From: Zychaea mexicana
Lineage: Eukaryota; Mucoromycota; Mucoromycetes; Mucorales; Lichtheimiaceae
Length of the DNA: 64,000 nucleotides
Assembly (NCBI RefSeq): GCF_025766255.1
Contig: NW_026516667.1
Location: forward strand, 682,001-746,000
Reading direction: 5' to 3'
Part shown: positions 11,435 to 24,064 of the stretch, in pieces
Numbering within the stretch: position 1 is the stretch's first letter
Layout of the letters: each line of letters begins with the position of its first letter
Made by a program: the position numbers and the translations under genes
Notes under the pieces: model-generated
What the model was told of the DNA's origin: nothing
Databases searched by the model: none
What the model saw: only the letters and a program-made list of their open reading frames with translations

Positions 11435-13488
11435 ATGAAAGAAAATTTAATTATATGGCAAAAGCATAGGGTAATACTGATCACCACCATATATCTTTTT
11501 CAAGCAGAAGCTCTACTTCAGTTGTCAATACTATTTGTCTCTTGTACGACAGCAGCCCATGCCAATCGTGATAGCATTGAGTATCGCGTTGTAGGAGCTT
11601 TACCTGATACACAAACAGGTGAAGCGATCTCCGTTGTGGTCGACGACACGCCGTACCCATTATCTCCATCACAACGAGATAATCTTACGTATATCGGAAG
11701 AGGACCTGTGGCAACAAAAGGATACTACTATGCACATGTCGTTGGTGACAACAATGAAGTTGTCATACAAGAGCCATTTGTCCGTGCACCAAGTCAGAGT
11801 GATACAGACTATGAATTCTTCAACCGCTCGCGTGCACATTGGGATATCCCGTCAGTGCCTTCTTTATATGAACCACTGTTCGATCGGATGCAATCCGATC
11901 TGCACATTGACGGCGATATTGGGACTGTCCATTTCACCGGCAACTACTCGGAGCTATATAACTTGCACGGCGATGCTCTAAACGAAGATGCCAGTGTAAC
12001 TGTAAACATGTCATTTATCAGGTAAAAGAAGGAAAGCTATCAGGTTTTTTAGCAAGAAAAAAATGTTAATGTGAACTTGTGTATATCATAGAGGACAAGA
12101 GCTTTATACGTTTGATAATGTTGAGCTCGAGCTTTCTGGCCGCTCTTCTCGATGGAACCCAAAGCTGAGCTACAGTGTAAAAATCCCCAAGGATGACGGT
12201 TCCTCTTTGTATGGCTATCGCCGGCTTAAGTTACGGTCGCTGTTTACGGATCCTTCCTATCTTCGTGAAGCACTAGTTTATAAAGTGATACGAGCGACTG
12301 GGCTTGCTAGCACGGATTTCTCTTATGTCAGGTATACATTCTCGCAAAGCTTCAGCTATACAGTACACAAAATAGGGTGCAGCAAGAAAAAAGTCAATAC
12401 TTTTATATCGTACATTGTCATCTTTAATATATAGAGTGTTTCTGAACGATAAACCAGCTGGCTTCTTCGGCTTAATCGAAAACTTCAAAAATCCATGGCT
12501 CAAAAACGAGTTTGCCGGTGGTGATTCAAATTATCAACAAGGCAATTTGTATCAGGGAAGACTTGTGGGCAATATCTTCAGTCCTGGTGGTCGTCTATCG
12601 GATTTGGAATATTATGGTGATAACATAACCGCGTACGATGAAGGACAATACAAGATCAAGGAAGATCCATCGAACGATGAACCTAGCTTCCAGCCATTGA
12701 TGGAATTAACAAAGTTCTTAGGGAATGCGCCTGTGGATAACACTGAAGCATGGGAGAAGCATTTTAACATGGATACCGTGTTACGCAGGTAAATATAAGA
12801 AAAAACCAAATAAAGAATATGGGCATGCAAGAATAAGAAGCTTAGAATAGTATTCATATTTTACCCTTATGTACATCGTTTAAAAAGCATGGCACTAGAA
12901 GTTATCCTTGGTTTTTCCGACGGTTATCTGACCCTAGCCGACAACTGGTACCTCTACCAAAATGGTCGCAACTCGAAACAATTTGTATATATATCTTCAG
13001 ACGTTGACATCACTGCCGGTTCTACTATGGTCAAAATGTCGGATATGATCTCAGGAAACTACAGCACATTCCCAGGATTATTACGCCGGCCGCTCACGAC
13101 ACAATTTTTGCGCGTACGCCAATACAAGCAACGTTTTGAACAGATTTTACAAGATCTTGCTAACCAATTGGTCAATCCAAGGGTGTTAAACCCAGTAATT
13201 GATTCAATGGCGGATATGATTCGCCAAGATGTCCAATGGGATCAAAATTTGCCCAGGCTGGGTCATACTGAAATTGATATTCTCGCGAACCAAACGTCAA
13301 ATATTCTAAGCAGTGACAAGTTGGCCGGTATTATAGATAATGCAACGCTCCAGGATGCAATGAATCGCCCACAGCCAATTCCGTTCGACCTCGCAGTAAA
13401 CGGTCCTACAGGTTATATTTCATTGGCAGGTGTCAAGGAGTTTATTACGAACAGTAGTCGCGCAATTTTATCATTCTATGATCATTGA
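11435..13488 (+). CDS. CotH-family secreted protein (gene A), 4 exons, ~593 aa
   Basis: Exons: 11435-12021, 12092-12331, 12435-12788 and 12888-13488; every intron is phase 2. The chosen Met gives a hydrophobic N-terminus (~residues 11-38) ending in AAHA, a plausible signal peptide. CotH signatures are LYGYRRLKLRSLFTDPSY, STDFSYVRVFLND, GNLYQGRLVGNIF and MALEVILGFSDGY. CotH proteins are related to an atypical protein-kinase fold first studied in Bacillus spore coat. In Mucorales several are cell-surface proteins, some of which bind host receptors. This protein ends soon after the conserved AVNGPTGYISLAGVKEF segment, without a Ser-rich tail or hydrophobic GPI signal, so it is more likely secreted than anchored. 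Its function here is unknown. It has the same exon plan as the copy at 48.0-50.0 kb. Confidence 0.88.
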
Positions 13489-15088
13489 TGAAACGATTTA
13501 ATAACAATGTATATAAACTTCAGTCTCTATTAGATGGCTCGAGCTTGAGCAGTATGCTTTATCTGTACTTTTGCTACTTTCTGCCCTAGTTTTCGCTAAT
13601 ATCGATGTTCAGCCTGCCCTTATTCAGTTTAACGGTTCTCAAGATATACCGTTGGTCCATGCAACTTCTTTAAATGCCACAGAGCGCACGATTTCTGATT
13701 GAAATCAATTTTCACAGAGTAGTTTTTAACTTCTTTTTTATTTGTTATGCAGCCTCACATAACATAACGCTTTATTAGAGACCTGCGATGCAGCTTGGTA
13801 GATGACTTTTGCATGATATACTTTATAAGGACGTAAACTTCGTAAATCGAACGAGCTTGTATGATACATAAGGATGAATACCCATACATCCTTTTCTATA
13901 GCAAATTACTCGTAGCAACATAACTATACCTAGTCATATGTGGTTAATATATGCTTTTCTACATATATGATTCGTATGTATCTAAGAGGAGCTTATAATG
14001 CACAATTTACTTTTGGTCTAACTGAAGTGGTAAAGGAGGGTCTTCCATTGCTAAGCAAACAGAGTTCGTATTCCTATCAGCAGCATCGACAAATTGTCGA
14101 TATGTAAAATGACACACATCCCCGTTTCATGCCGTAAGCTGCATAAGCTCTTATAAACCTTGGAATTCGGTTTATATGACTTGAAGACTCCTTTGTAGAT
14201 TGTTTCATATGTTACTCTCACATATAATGCCGTCTCTGACGAACCAGCGTCCGCTTGCCACAAAAAGCTCTATAAAAAATCAGTAGCTAGTTTACATACT
14301 TACTGGGTAAAAAACACTCAACCGAGTAATATCTATATCATCTGCGTTACTGAGTACACTGCGCTATGCAGGTGCTAGCAGAGGATAAACACTTGTGTTG
14401 AGGAACGTACATATTCACCAATGATAACAATGGCACAAGATTTAATTCGGTCTTTCTTTTCTGTCAAAAAAATCAGTTTGAAGAGGTTATCCACACGGTG
14501 GCTAAGAAATCTAGGATACAATATAAGGCGACAAGGCAAATACTACACATAAGTAACAAACCTTCATATGGAAAATATGATTCGTGCGAACCAATGCTCC
14601 AGTATTCGCGCGCACTAAAAGTGACGGATATATTATGCTTACACTATCGACTTCAAAATCCGGAAGTGATTTTAGAGTAAATGGAATTGAACTGATCCTT
14701 GCGGTACATTTTCAATAAACCAAGCTATGACTGATATGTCCGTCGATACTAGTTTGCTATTTGAGCTCTTCAATGGTACAAGTTTCCCAATATCTACAGT
14801 CTATATCAAAAATAACACGCAGATAGGTATATAATAGATTATGCTGAAGAATGCGACAATTTCAGTATGCAAGTATGTGTCATAGTTTTAATGCTTGCTA
14901 CATATTTTTATACAAGTTACTGAAACTCTACCTATCAGTGTATCATTCTAACAATAAAATGAGCTAGTACATCATGTGCTATACACCAGGTAAAGTTCAG
15001 GTCACCCGCTGAGCGAACTGGTGGTGCAGATAAGATCATTTTATGCAGGACGGCGTTACTTGTTCCTGAACTAAAAAATAGCATACCC
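13489..15088. other. Intergenic region between CotH gene A and the amino-acid transporter
   Basis: AT-rich, with only short scattered frames. No recognised gene, RNA or repeat. The part near 15089 should contain the transporter promoter. Confidence 0.4.
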
Positions 15089-17563
15089 ATGGTATCTGTA
15101 GAAGGGGATCGCGAATTCTTGTTGACTGAGGAATCAGACCAACATGTTGAGCAAGTAGAACACATGGAGCCACTGGCAGTGGGAGGTTAGTACTCTTTGT
15201 TAACTGACTGAACAACCCTTCTAAGCAGTCAATTCCACTTGCTGTAGTGCTAACGACTTGTTTTTCTGTTCGCATTGTATGGAATAGATCAACGTCTGGA
15301 GCGCAAGATTGGCTGGTTGTCGGGTGCAATGGTCAACATTAGCTATATAATTGGAGCTGGCATTTTTGTTGGTCCTTCATTGACATTACAACTGGTCGGT
15401 TCGGGTGGAATGAATATCATCGCCTGGACAATCGGTGCACTGATAGCAATGTCCGGAAGCTGGACGTTTGCTGAACTCGGCACGATGGTGTGTTTTGCTA
15501 TCTCGTTAACAACCTGTTTCTTTTATCAAATTGACTATCGAAAACTGATACTTTACCTTTTTTTCCATTCAGCTTCCAAGGAGGTATGCGGGTGGGAAGA
15601 TTGAATATGTACTGTCAATGAAAAGTTAATTCACAAGTGTCCATAATTAGTGGCGGTGAAGTTGGCTATTTGGAATATTGTTACCGCAAACCAAAGTACC
15701 TTTTAGCTTATATGTTTACCATGTGGAACCTAATGAATCGATCGAGTAGTGTGGCAGCACAAGGTAACGGAAAATGGTCGGCGTGGTAATAGTCGGACAC
15801 CTGCTGACAGCTTCATTGTTTTTTGTGTTAGGCACAATATTCGGATCGTACATGAATTATGCATTTTTTGGTCAAGACTATAAGTCAGATTTGACTGAAC
15901 GATTGTGGTCGTGTAGGTTTTTTATTTTCGGGAGGGTGAAGAAATCGGCACGGTTATGCTATGGTAACTAACTATAAATGCCAAAAATAGTGATTTGTTC
16001 TACAGTGTTGACTATTGTAAATATATTGTCGATAAAGGTAATACTATGATTTCGTAGTGGATCAAAAAATTATTTAGGAGCCAATTTATTGATGCTGCTG
16101 TTTGAATATCAAGGCTTCTCTAAGAATGATGAGTGTCTTGACGGTTGTAAAACTTTCAGTCCTTGGACTTATAATCTTTGTTGGGATTCTCTCTTTGATT
16201 GGCGTTATTCCTAATGATAATGACGTCAAATCAGCTCTTTCTTTCCAAGGCACATCCGATACAATTGGGCCATACGCCTCTGCATTGTACTATGTATGTA
16301 ATTCAGCAATTCACAATGATATGAGCTCCCTTATCATGGAGCTTATTGGAAACTAAGTGTTTTTGCTTAGGTCATGAATGCATATAGCGGATGGCACAAC
16401 CTCAACTTTATATTAGATGAGGTCAAGGTAATATAGCTCCATAGCATATGTTGCATACTGTTTATTGCACTGACACATTTCTTCTACAATCAGGACCCGA
16501 TAAAAAACCTCCCTAAAGCATCAGCAGCAGCATTAGGAACGACAGCTTTATTATATATCATGACAAACGTTGCTTACCTTACTGTTCTTGGAACTGTAAC
16601 CATGAAAGAATCCGAATTTATTGTTGCTGCATCTTTGTGAGTATGCTACTAAAGCCTATCCAAACTTTATAGCTGTTATATTACCATTTCTAATCATGTC
16701 TTTAAATTCAGTTTCACGAAATCGTTGGGTGAAAATTTCGCTACAAAGGTCCTTCCAATACTTATTGCACTTGGAGCACTCGGATGTGGTGCATCAGTTA
16801 ATTTCTCAGCAGGGAGAATAATAATGGAAACGGGTCGCTCTGGTCTTTTACCCTTTGGACGTACCTGGGGCCATGTTAATCCTAATGTCAAAAGTCCGGT
16901 CAATGCATATCTGCTGCAGTATTTTTTGACAGTTCTTTTCACCGTCGCATTACCACCAGGTGCTGTTTATCAGTTTGTTATCGCTTTCCAAGCTTATCCT
17001 GTATATGTAAGGGGAATGCTTATATTTTGGGGCTATGGAAGTCGAAAGAATGGCTAGATTTCACTTATTCTTCATCACATACACTATAGGTATTTTATAC
17101 GCTAATCGCATTGGGACTTATTATCCTCCGAAAGCGTGAGCCGCATAATAAGCGGCCGATCAAGGCACCGCTAGTGCTTGTTTGGACATTTATGGCATTC
17201 ACGATTTATGCTATTATTTTCGTGTTTATTCCAGTAGAAAATCCACATTATCCATACTGGGGTAAAGTACTATACAATCAAGCAACAATCTCGGCAGCTA
17301 ACTGTTCTGTCACTATATAGTACCATACGTCACGGCTATTGCATCGATGATTGTATATGGAATACTTTGGGTAAGTTAATCTGTATATAATTGTTGAGGT
17401 CCACAAACTTACACGACCAAATCCCTAGTATTATCAGATTGTGATCCGAGACACACCGAGTAAATCGTATAACGAGGATATTCGGCAACAAGGCCAAGTG
17501 GCACTAGAAAGAGAGGTGTTTGGAGAATACACACGTCTCTCCACAGACAGCAACCAGGCATAA
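15089..17563 (+). CDS. LAT/APC-superfamily amino-acid transporter, 13 exons, ~521 aa
   Basis: Exons: 15089-15185, 15288-15487, 15573-15583, 15651-15763, 15832-15912, 16006-16037, 16114-16293, 16371-16427, 16494-16636, 16712-17006, 17090-17261, 17321-17370 and 17429-17563. The spliced frame has no stop. The protein should be a 12-helix plasma-membrane permease of the L-type/Mup1-like branch. TM1 carries the substrate-loop signature ISYIIGAGIFVGPS; AYSGWHNLNFILDEVKDP and INLP-type residues follow TM6-7; the C-terminus is hydrophilic (RDTPSKSYNEDIRQ). Exon 3 is only 11 nt (15573-15583) and is required to read ELGTM-LPRSGGEVGYLEY across the junctions. A branched-chain or methionine-type substrate is typical of the family but cannot be decided here. 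Confidence 0.88.
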
Positions 17564-17779
17564 TATTGTCACGAGAAGAAAAAATGATTTGAATTGTATA
17601 TTGAGCAATATCAGAACAGTTATCACAAGCTAAATAATGGCGGGATAGATGCTTTGGTGAGGAAAATGGGTAATATATAATGGTACCAAGGAAAATGGGG
17701 AACTCGAGTGGTATATTTCAAGTGGAAGATATTATAAATGTGATATTTGGTTTTACAGTGTTGTTGGTCCGATTTCTCT

Positions 17780-18802
17780 TTACGCGTCTTCGTTCTTTGT
17801 ATTTTCATCCTTTGCGTACGTACGAATGCTTAGTACCAAATCCGAGACTTCTGACTGGCATCGAGTAACAGCTGCCTGTAAGTCCCCATCCGACTCTTCT
17901 GCCGTCTTCGACAATGCCTGCAATTCTTCTCGCACGCGTTCCACAAACGTCTGATTTGTTGCTTGAACCTGATCCCGCATCTTTTGTAATTGTTCAATCT
18001 TTTCTTTTTGTTCTTCTGCCCATTGATATGCTCTTGATTCATGTACTTTGGACAAGAGATAACATCGTTCCGTCATCATGGCGAGTTGTGCCTTGACTAC
18101 CTGAAGTTCACGACGCAAGCAATCTACTTCTCGCTGCGGCCCTGATGCCATCGAATCCTTCAACACCTTATAGTGTTGTTCCAGCCGTGCTTGCTCTTCC
18201 GTTTCGTTTCGGTGTTTCTCTAAGGCGACTTCTAGTTCTTTTCGGGCAACATGAGCTTCATGTTTGAGCTTCTTCACTTGAGTCTCCATGCTTTGAGATG
18301 ACTTTTTGGTTGTATTTAATTGTTGCTGTTTTGAATCAAGTGTCCGCATCAAGGTTTGGATCTCGGATCGGTATTGTGTGTTGGACTCGGCATATTCTTG
18401 TGCTTGCAATGTATTTTGTTTCTTGGTTTCTTTCGCTACTTGCAGCTATGTGTGCGTTATTACGAGAAGAAGAGCATCGGTTATTACGAGCAATTTCCGT
18501 GGACTGGACAAAAAGAATATGTATATGCGAACCTGCTGTCGAGTAGAAGCTAGTTCTTTTTGAATGGTCTCCCATTGTTGTTGGAGCTGAACGAGTACTT
18601 TCCCTGATCTTGAGCTGTGAGTTCCACTGGTTGCCATGGGGCCGTTCGTCGAAGTTTGGATCATCGTATTTTGAAACCAAGAAAGAGCACTGTGAGAAGC
18701 TTTTTTCTTCTTTTTTGCGCTGTCAGGCTCGCGGTGGGACACTTTTTTAGTGTCCAGCCTTGGAGTGGCACGAGGTTTAAAGTTCCACAAACATCCATGC
18801 AA
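17780..18802 (-). CDS. Coiled-coil protein, 2 exons, ~311 aa
   Basis: Exons 18802-18533 and 18445-17780. After a basic N-terminus of ~65 residues with a Lys run, nearly all the remainder is predicted coiled coil rich in Gln, Glu, Lys and Leu (for example VQLQQQWETIQKEL and EEQKEKIEQLQKMRDQV). There is no membrane segment. A structural or adaptor role is likely. A relation to She3-like mRNA-transport adaptors is possible, but I cannot support it from motifs. The start is the first Met; an internal Met at the end of the basic region (~residue 47 or 56) could also be used. The gene converges on the transporter with ~216 bp between stops. Confidence 0.65.
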
Positions 18803-19120
18803 GTTTCAATTCAACAGATTGCAATTTTCTGTTGATACCATTAATGAATGAATTTAGGAGAAGCGTAATAAATATCCCCTAAACCAACAGTGTCTCAGTA
18901 TTTTACTGGCGAGAAAGTTTTCTTATTGCATTAAAACATTGAAAAGTTAGCCACTTTTTTCAATCTAATGCTGCAACAGCATCTTAGGAGTACTACCGAG
19001 AAAGGCACATGTGTTTATGACGTAAACCTTTACGTGCATTGGACATAGTTTTGTTTAATCTGGCATTGACATAGAACGATAAAATAGCTCGTCTACTATT
19101 GGTGATGTATTCTTTGACAT

Positions 19121-19440
19121 TGGTCATTGAATTATATATTCGATATACTATCTCTGCGGCATCAAATGGAACGCTATCCCAATCAATAATATGTACTTTT
19201 GCTTCTCCACCAAGTCAAGACCTGGCTTCATTTTGGCCGCTAAGCTGTCTGGGTCGAAGTCATGATAGATGAAAACGAATTGCCGTACATATCGACGTGT
19301 GTGGCTGTACTAAGCTTTAATAGCAACCGAACCCATCCAACATCATCTTGTTTAATCATTGTTACAATATCATCGATAGTAGGAAATATCGCAATCCGAT
19401 CGACAAGCTTGCTTGCGATAAAGTTGCATTGAAGGTTTAG
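19121..19440 (-). pseudogene. Possible relic of a kinase/phosphotransferase-like gene
   Basis: Minus-strand pieces in at least two frames read like a kinase-type catalytic core. One has an HxD-like element (FIYHDFDPDSLA, ~19290-19241). The other has a DxD-like element, GEAKVHIIDWDSVPF (~19207-19163). Frameshifts and stops separate them. A segment just upstream (PTIDDIVTMIKQDDVGW, ~19410-19360) could belong either to this relic or to the end of the neighbouring CotH pseudogene. The evidence is motif order only. Confidence 0.22.
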
Positions 19441-19559
19441 AGTGATTCTTTAACTCGAGTACATTCAGTATATGTAATTCCAGTGGCCGCTCAGTAGACT
19501 AGGAATCGTGGTATGAATGTCTGAAAGCATATCATCAGACTATAATACACCATTCCAAT

Positions 19560-20914
19560 GGAATAAACTAGAAATCGCTCAAAGTTCTAACCATGCTGAT
19601 ATTTGTAGAAATTATCAGCGAGGGTCCGCAAATTCCAGCACAATTTCCAAAGCCAAACTGAATAACAAGATATAGTTAACTCACATGGCTTCATCATCAT
19701 ATCATAGTTTTCATTAAACGCTGTGTTTAGTCGCGGGTGACGATTCTAAAATCATTGGGGCCAGCAATGGAAAAAAAAGTTAGTGAGCTCCATCGATGGC
19801 TGATAACTTGGTTCGACGGGTTTTCTTTGCTTTATCCTTGTGCATAAGCCGTTCCGTTATCGTCGCCTTCATACCTTACATCGGAGAAAGTAAAGCTTGG
19901 TGCAAAAATGTTACCCGCAATCATGCCTTGGTATAGGTTTCCTTCCTGGCAGTCTTTAGCGCCGTCTCCGAGTTCAATGCATAAACATGGAACTTTGAAT
20001 TTCTCAGCGTAAACAAACTAACCAACAGCTTAAACGTTGATGATGTTTCCGATTTTTAACAAAGATTTTACTCAGGTTAGAGCTTGTCAATCTCCACCTT
20101 GACAGAGAAGAAAAGTAAAGCACACCTAACATAAGAGAATTTTGCTGTCGCTACGCCGATAAAGTCAAACACTTTGTAGAGATAGCTTCTCGCATACATG
20201 TTGAATTCAGCGCTAGTGCACGAAGCTTCAAGCGTTCGTAGACATAAAGTTTGGTGCCTGCATCTCTGGAGAATTTCAGATTTTAGCTAGGCTTGGGTTA
20301 TTGTGAGCTTCGTTGCGAAATTTCTAGTTTTGAGGACGTCCTTGAATGTCTTGAACTCGTTACTCTATCAACAACAAGAAAAAAGCAATCGACAACAACT
20401 TGTTATATGTTCGGAGTTATTGCATGTAAATGATAAAGCTCTGATTGTGTTATGAACATTCCTCGACCTCTACGTGATCATCCTCAACCTCGATGATCAC
20501 ATACTAAGTCCCCACGTATCAATATCATCAATTATCATCATCCAAATTATCAACCTCAATACCAATCTTTCCGTTTATTCATAGCAATAAATTTCATAGT
20601 AAAAGATATATGTATTTACCATTAGTCTTTGAATAACAAAACATCAGTCAGTTATATTTTTCCTTCCTATATCTTGTTCTTTGCTCTTCCTCATCATCTG
20701 GACTCCTCCTACCTTCAGGTTTCCTTCTTCTCTTGTCCTGTACTTGCTGAAAGCACCTAACACATTCTCGTCCGGTCTTTCTGTCCTTGTCTTGCCTCGT
20801 TCCTGTCCGCACCTTACAGTGATTGTCTATGATATGAATCGTCCCAACTTCACCTTCGGCGTGCAAGTTAGAATGAATTAGGTCGAATGTCGGTACTAAT
20901 AATTGTGGTACGGA
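19560..20914 (-). pseudogene. Decayed CotH-family gene
   Basis: Four blocks line up in order with the four exons of the intact CotH genes. Block 1, ~20914-20828, has SNLHAEGEVGTIHI. Block 2, ~20358-20126, ends AKFSYVR before a retained GT donor. Block 3, ~20020-19833, has EGNLYQGMIAGNIFAP. Block 4, ~19662-19570, has SLALEIVLEF then LADNFYKYQHG, after a retained AG acceptor. Frameshifts and stops interrupt blocks 2, 3 and 4. The gap between blocks 1 and 2 is roughly 300 bp longer than in the intact genes, suggesting an insertion. Orientation is opposite to both intact copies. Confidence 0.75.
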
Positions 20915-20974
20915 ACTCTTTTTGTAAGTGTTTGAAAGCGATTGTGAGGCTCGCATGATGTGTATTATCGTCAT

Positions 20975-23241
20975 TGTTGATCAGCGGCCTGATTAAAATG
21001 CTCAGGTTTGCTTTTAAAAGCGAAGTATCATGAGTTTGATTGATGTTATTCCTTATTGATTATGCATAACAGTATCCTTCTTTTGTCGCATGAACTGTTC
21101 CAGTATGGAGGATTGGACTCATATCTGATCGCTTGAGAGGATATGTCGCACCACCAATTATGACCAGCATGAGCATCTCACTTTTATAGACTGTTGAATA
21201 TAACACGGTAGTCAATATCATCCTTGCTGCTTACTATTTTGGTTGAAAGTATTGTAGCAGATATTGAACCATTAATGAGACGTGCTATTTGAATATGCAG
21301 CGTACATTCAGTAGCATTTCTAAATAAGTAACTAACGACAGCAAGAGGAGCTTATAAATGTTAATGATCATAATGACGGTAGTAGATGGCAGTCTAGTTG
21401 TGTTATGCAATTTATTGTGAAAGACTTATAGACCTTCCCTATAGTAATATGATCACTTCCTTGCAGTACGTATCTTCTTCAGGAACCTAAGTGCTGTGGT
21501 CTGGCGCCATGTTTGAAAAAATCCTATTGGGAAAAAGACAAACCTGTGTGGTGAAAATATATACCAAAAGTGGGGAATTCATGCGTAGGGGTAATGATGT
21601 AAATGTGATGTGTGGTTTTCTGCTGTTGTTGATGCGCTGCCGTGTAGGGCCTCCTTGAATTCTACATGCTGTTGTAGTTGTAGAGTATAGTAGTTAGAGC
21701 GAGCAAATAGTTTGTTGTCGGGAAGTCTTCGCTATCAATGTCATCAAATAGCTCGCGGGAGTAATTATTATTGATCTAATCCTTTTTTTGAATTTTCAAT
21801 TCTGTAATCCATTTATTTTTTTATCTTATTTATTACAAATAAACTAATGACAAAATTTTTCACTTGCTTGCAGTTGTACTTGCCTCCTTACTGGGCCACA
21901 GTATTCTTTATGTAGTCTATTCAAATCACAAAAGCAAATGTTATTCTCTGGGAAGCTGAGTATAAATCGAAAGAAGAAGTTTTTGTTCACAAAGTAACTA
22001 AGATTCCCATAAGAGGAGTTCTGTTTGGCTACCATAGTATTATTATCGATACTTCTAGTTAAATGCTACTTTGATTATATACACTAAAAAACGGCAATGT
22101 GTATAAGCTGTCAAAGAAAGCAAAGCAGAGCAATCAGCAATGGCATCGTCGAAGAACGTATTTGATGACGATGTGAAATATTTTACTACGTTGATAATAA
22201 TCGTCGTGATGGTCGATCGATTGAAGGACAGGAAAGATAATGATAAAGAAGATGTCGTAGCTATGAGCCGACTAATTTTTTCTACCGATAATACTTATTT
22301 ACTGCACCGTCTTGGTGTACAGCTACCCTCTTGCTAAGCAAAAAGTGCTATACTCAACCGCAGCAGTACTGATAAGTATACATTGCTATTAGTCATAGCT
22401 AGCAGCCTCGATGTTATTATAATCGTATCCGTAGTAGCTTCACAAATCATCTACATATTGGATCACTTTAGTAAATAAAATAGCATGTTACAGCTATTCC
22501 TCTGTGTTTATTCTCCTTGCCGCAGCATGATTCTCAGGCTGAAGCTTGAACTAATAATGAGGTCCATGAAAAAATAGCATGCATTGTATGTGTACACCTT
22601 TAATTTTTGTACTCACAATAAGTTATTGTTGAACCAATCGCAGTAACACTTCTTTCTTTCGACCGCATAGCATTAATTCCTTTGACTCCTTCAACGATTA
22701 TTCAGCAAAAGGTCTTCGCATTTATAATCATATCAGTAATATCATTGTTACTATATATTTTATTGTTGGTTCTTAGAGTGGATCAAAACGTATAAATAAC
22801 TTGGACGAACAATTAAATAGAAGTAAAAATGACTGGCCTTTAATTATTCCGGTTTGGCGGTGCAACACTTTTGCCAGACAACAAACAATTACAACAGAGT
22901 ACCGCCGCGCTAAAATACGTTGACAACATACAAACGAGTAGAAGGCGGGATTCGACAGCATCGTAATTGTATCGTATTATATTGTTGTATCATAGGGCAA
23001 GCGCCGAGGAAGTTCATTAGAAAAAGATTATAAATAGCCACGCTATCACTAGCAATAAAAGGTATCTTTTAACAACCCTCTATCCTCTGATAATCCGTTG
23101 CTCTTATTCTTTCTCATTAGCTACGCATCCATCCGCCAAAAAGCGACTCGACACCTGTGGCTACGGTATTTTCGCCAAATGGATTCGGCATTTTATCAAA
23201 TAAAAAAAGGTAATTTGAGACCTGCTTGCTCAGATTTAAAT
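20975..23241. other. AT-rich gene-poor region
   Basis: No convincing gene. A 65-codon frame at 22140-22337 has no recognisable domain. A short stretch near 21557-21632 resembles the region just after the amino-acid transporter (17676-17770). Confidence 0.4.
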
Positions 23242-23312
23242 TGCGTCGACCGAGAATCGAACTCGGGTCATCCGCGTGGCAGGCGGATATTATACCACTA
23301 AACCATCGACGC
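23242..23312 (-). tRNA. tRNA-Gly (anticodon GCC)
   Basis: The minus strand folds as a standard cloverleaf without intron. A 7-bp acceptor stem (GCGTCGA with TCGACGC), a D arm with TTTAGTGGTATAAT, anticodon loop CTGCCAC, and a T arm with the B-box GTTCGATTC. The discriminator base is A at 23242. Total length is 71 nt and CCA is not encoded, as usual in eukaryotes. A run of Ts on the minus strand ~35 nt downstream (about 23200-23207) can terminate RNA polymerase III. Confidence 0.95.
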
Positions 23313-23633
23313 TTCGATGATATTGTTGTAACACAAAAATGACGTATGTCAAAGTAAGAAGCTACGTATACGTCCTCCTCTCCCTCCTCTCAAAAAAAGG
23401 AAAATTTTTCCTCAGGAATCTAGGTCAACTGGTAAAATAGTTCAGCCCACTGGTTTAGCCGAGAATGGATGGGTTCAGCAATTATCCCTTTTTTAATAAA
23501 TGCTCCTAGTTCCTAGCCTATTCTCTTACATATATCTCTTGAAGAATAATCTATTAAAGATAATTTAAAAAAGATTTATTATTTTAATTTTTAAGTATTT
23601 TCTATAAAAAGATATACATTTCGAAACTATTAA

Positions 23634-24064
23634 GGGTGCTCTGAAAAAGGGCGAACAGCCATTCGCCCCACTAACGAATAGAAATAAATTTAAAATGCCA
23701 CAAAATTTGCTTCCATATGAAGGTAGGTCGAAGCTTCCAAATTGAGCGAATCGTAGTCTCAACAAATTGTTGAGACGACGCCTTAGTCCAAACTCGAAAA
23801 AAAAAATTGCTGTCTCACATTCATTCAACGGCAAAAAGCATACCTGTCTATAATTGTAGTACCAGTAGTACAAATAAATCTCATTGAAATAAACATTTTT
23901 ACTACTTCTTGGAGATATATATGGACAAGAATAGTAATAACATAGTCTGAACGCTTGCAAAATTGGTCTCAAAATGTCCGTATGGACCACCACAGTTTTG
24001 GTAGTACCCTACTTCTAAATTAGGACCCCATCCGGATGGCCGTTCGCCCTTTTTGAGAGCACCC
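23634..24064. mobile_element. 431-bp non-autonomous TIR element with TAA target duplication (PIF/Harbinger-like MITE)
   Basis: The ends are inverted repeats of ~28 bp: left GGGTGCTCTGAAAAAGGGCG, right (reverse complement) GGGTGCTCTCAAAAAGGGCG, both followed by AAC[A/G]GCCAT. Both ends are flanked by TAA (23631-23633 and 24065-24067). A 3-bp TWA duplication is typical of PIF/Harbinger elements. The interior has no transposase. The reading frame across it on the minus strand runs through one end into flanking DNA and looks accidental. Confidence 0.75.

Noticed and set aside
23565..23993. 142-codon minus-strand frame over the TIR element
   Set aside because: It crosses the element boundary into flanking DNA, is AT-driven, and has no transposase motif.
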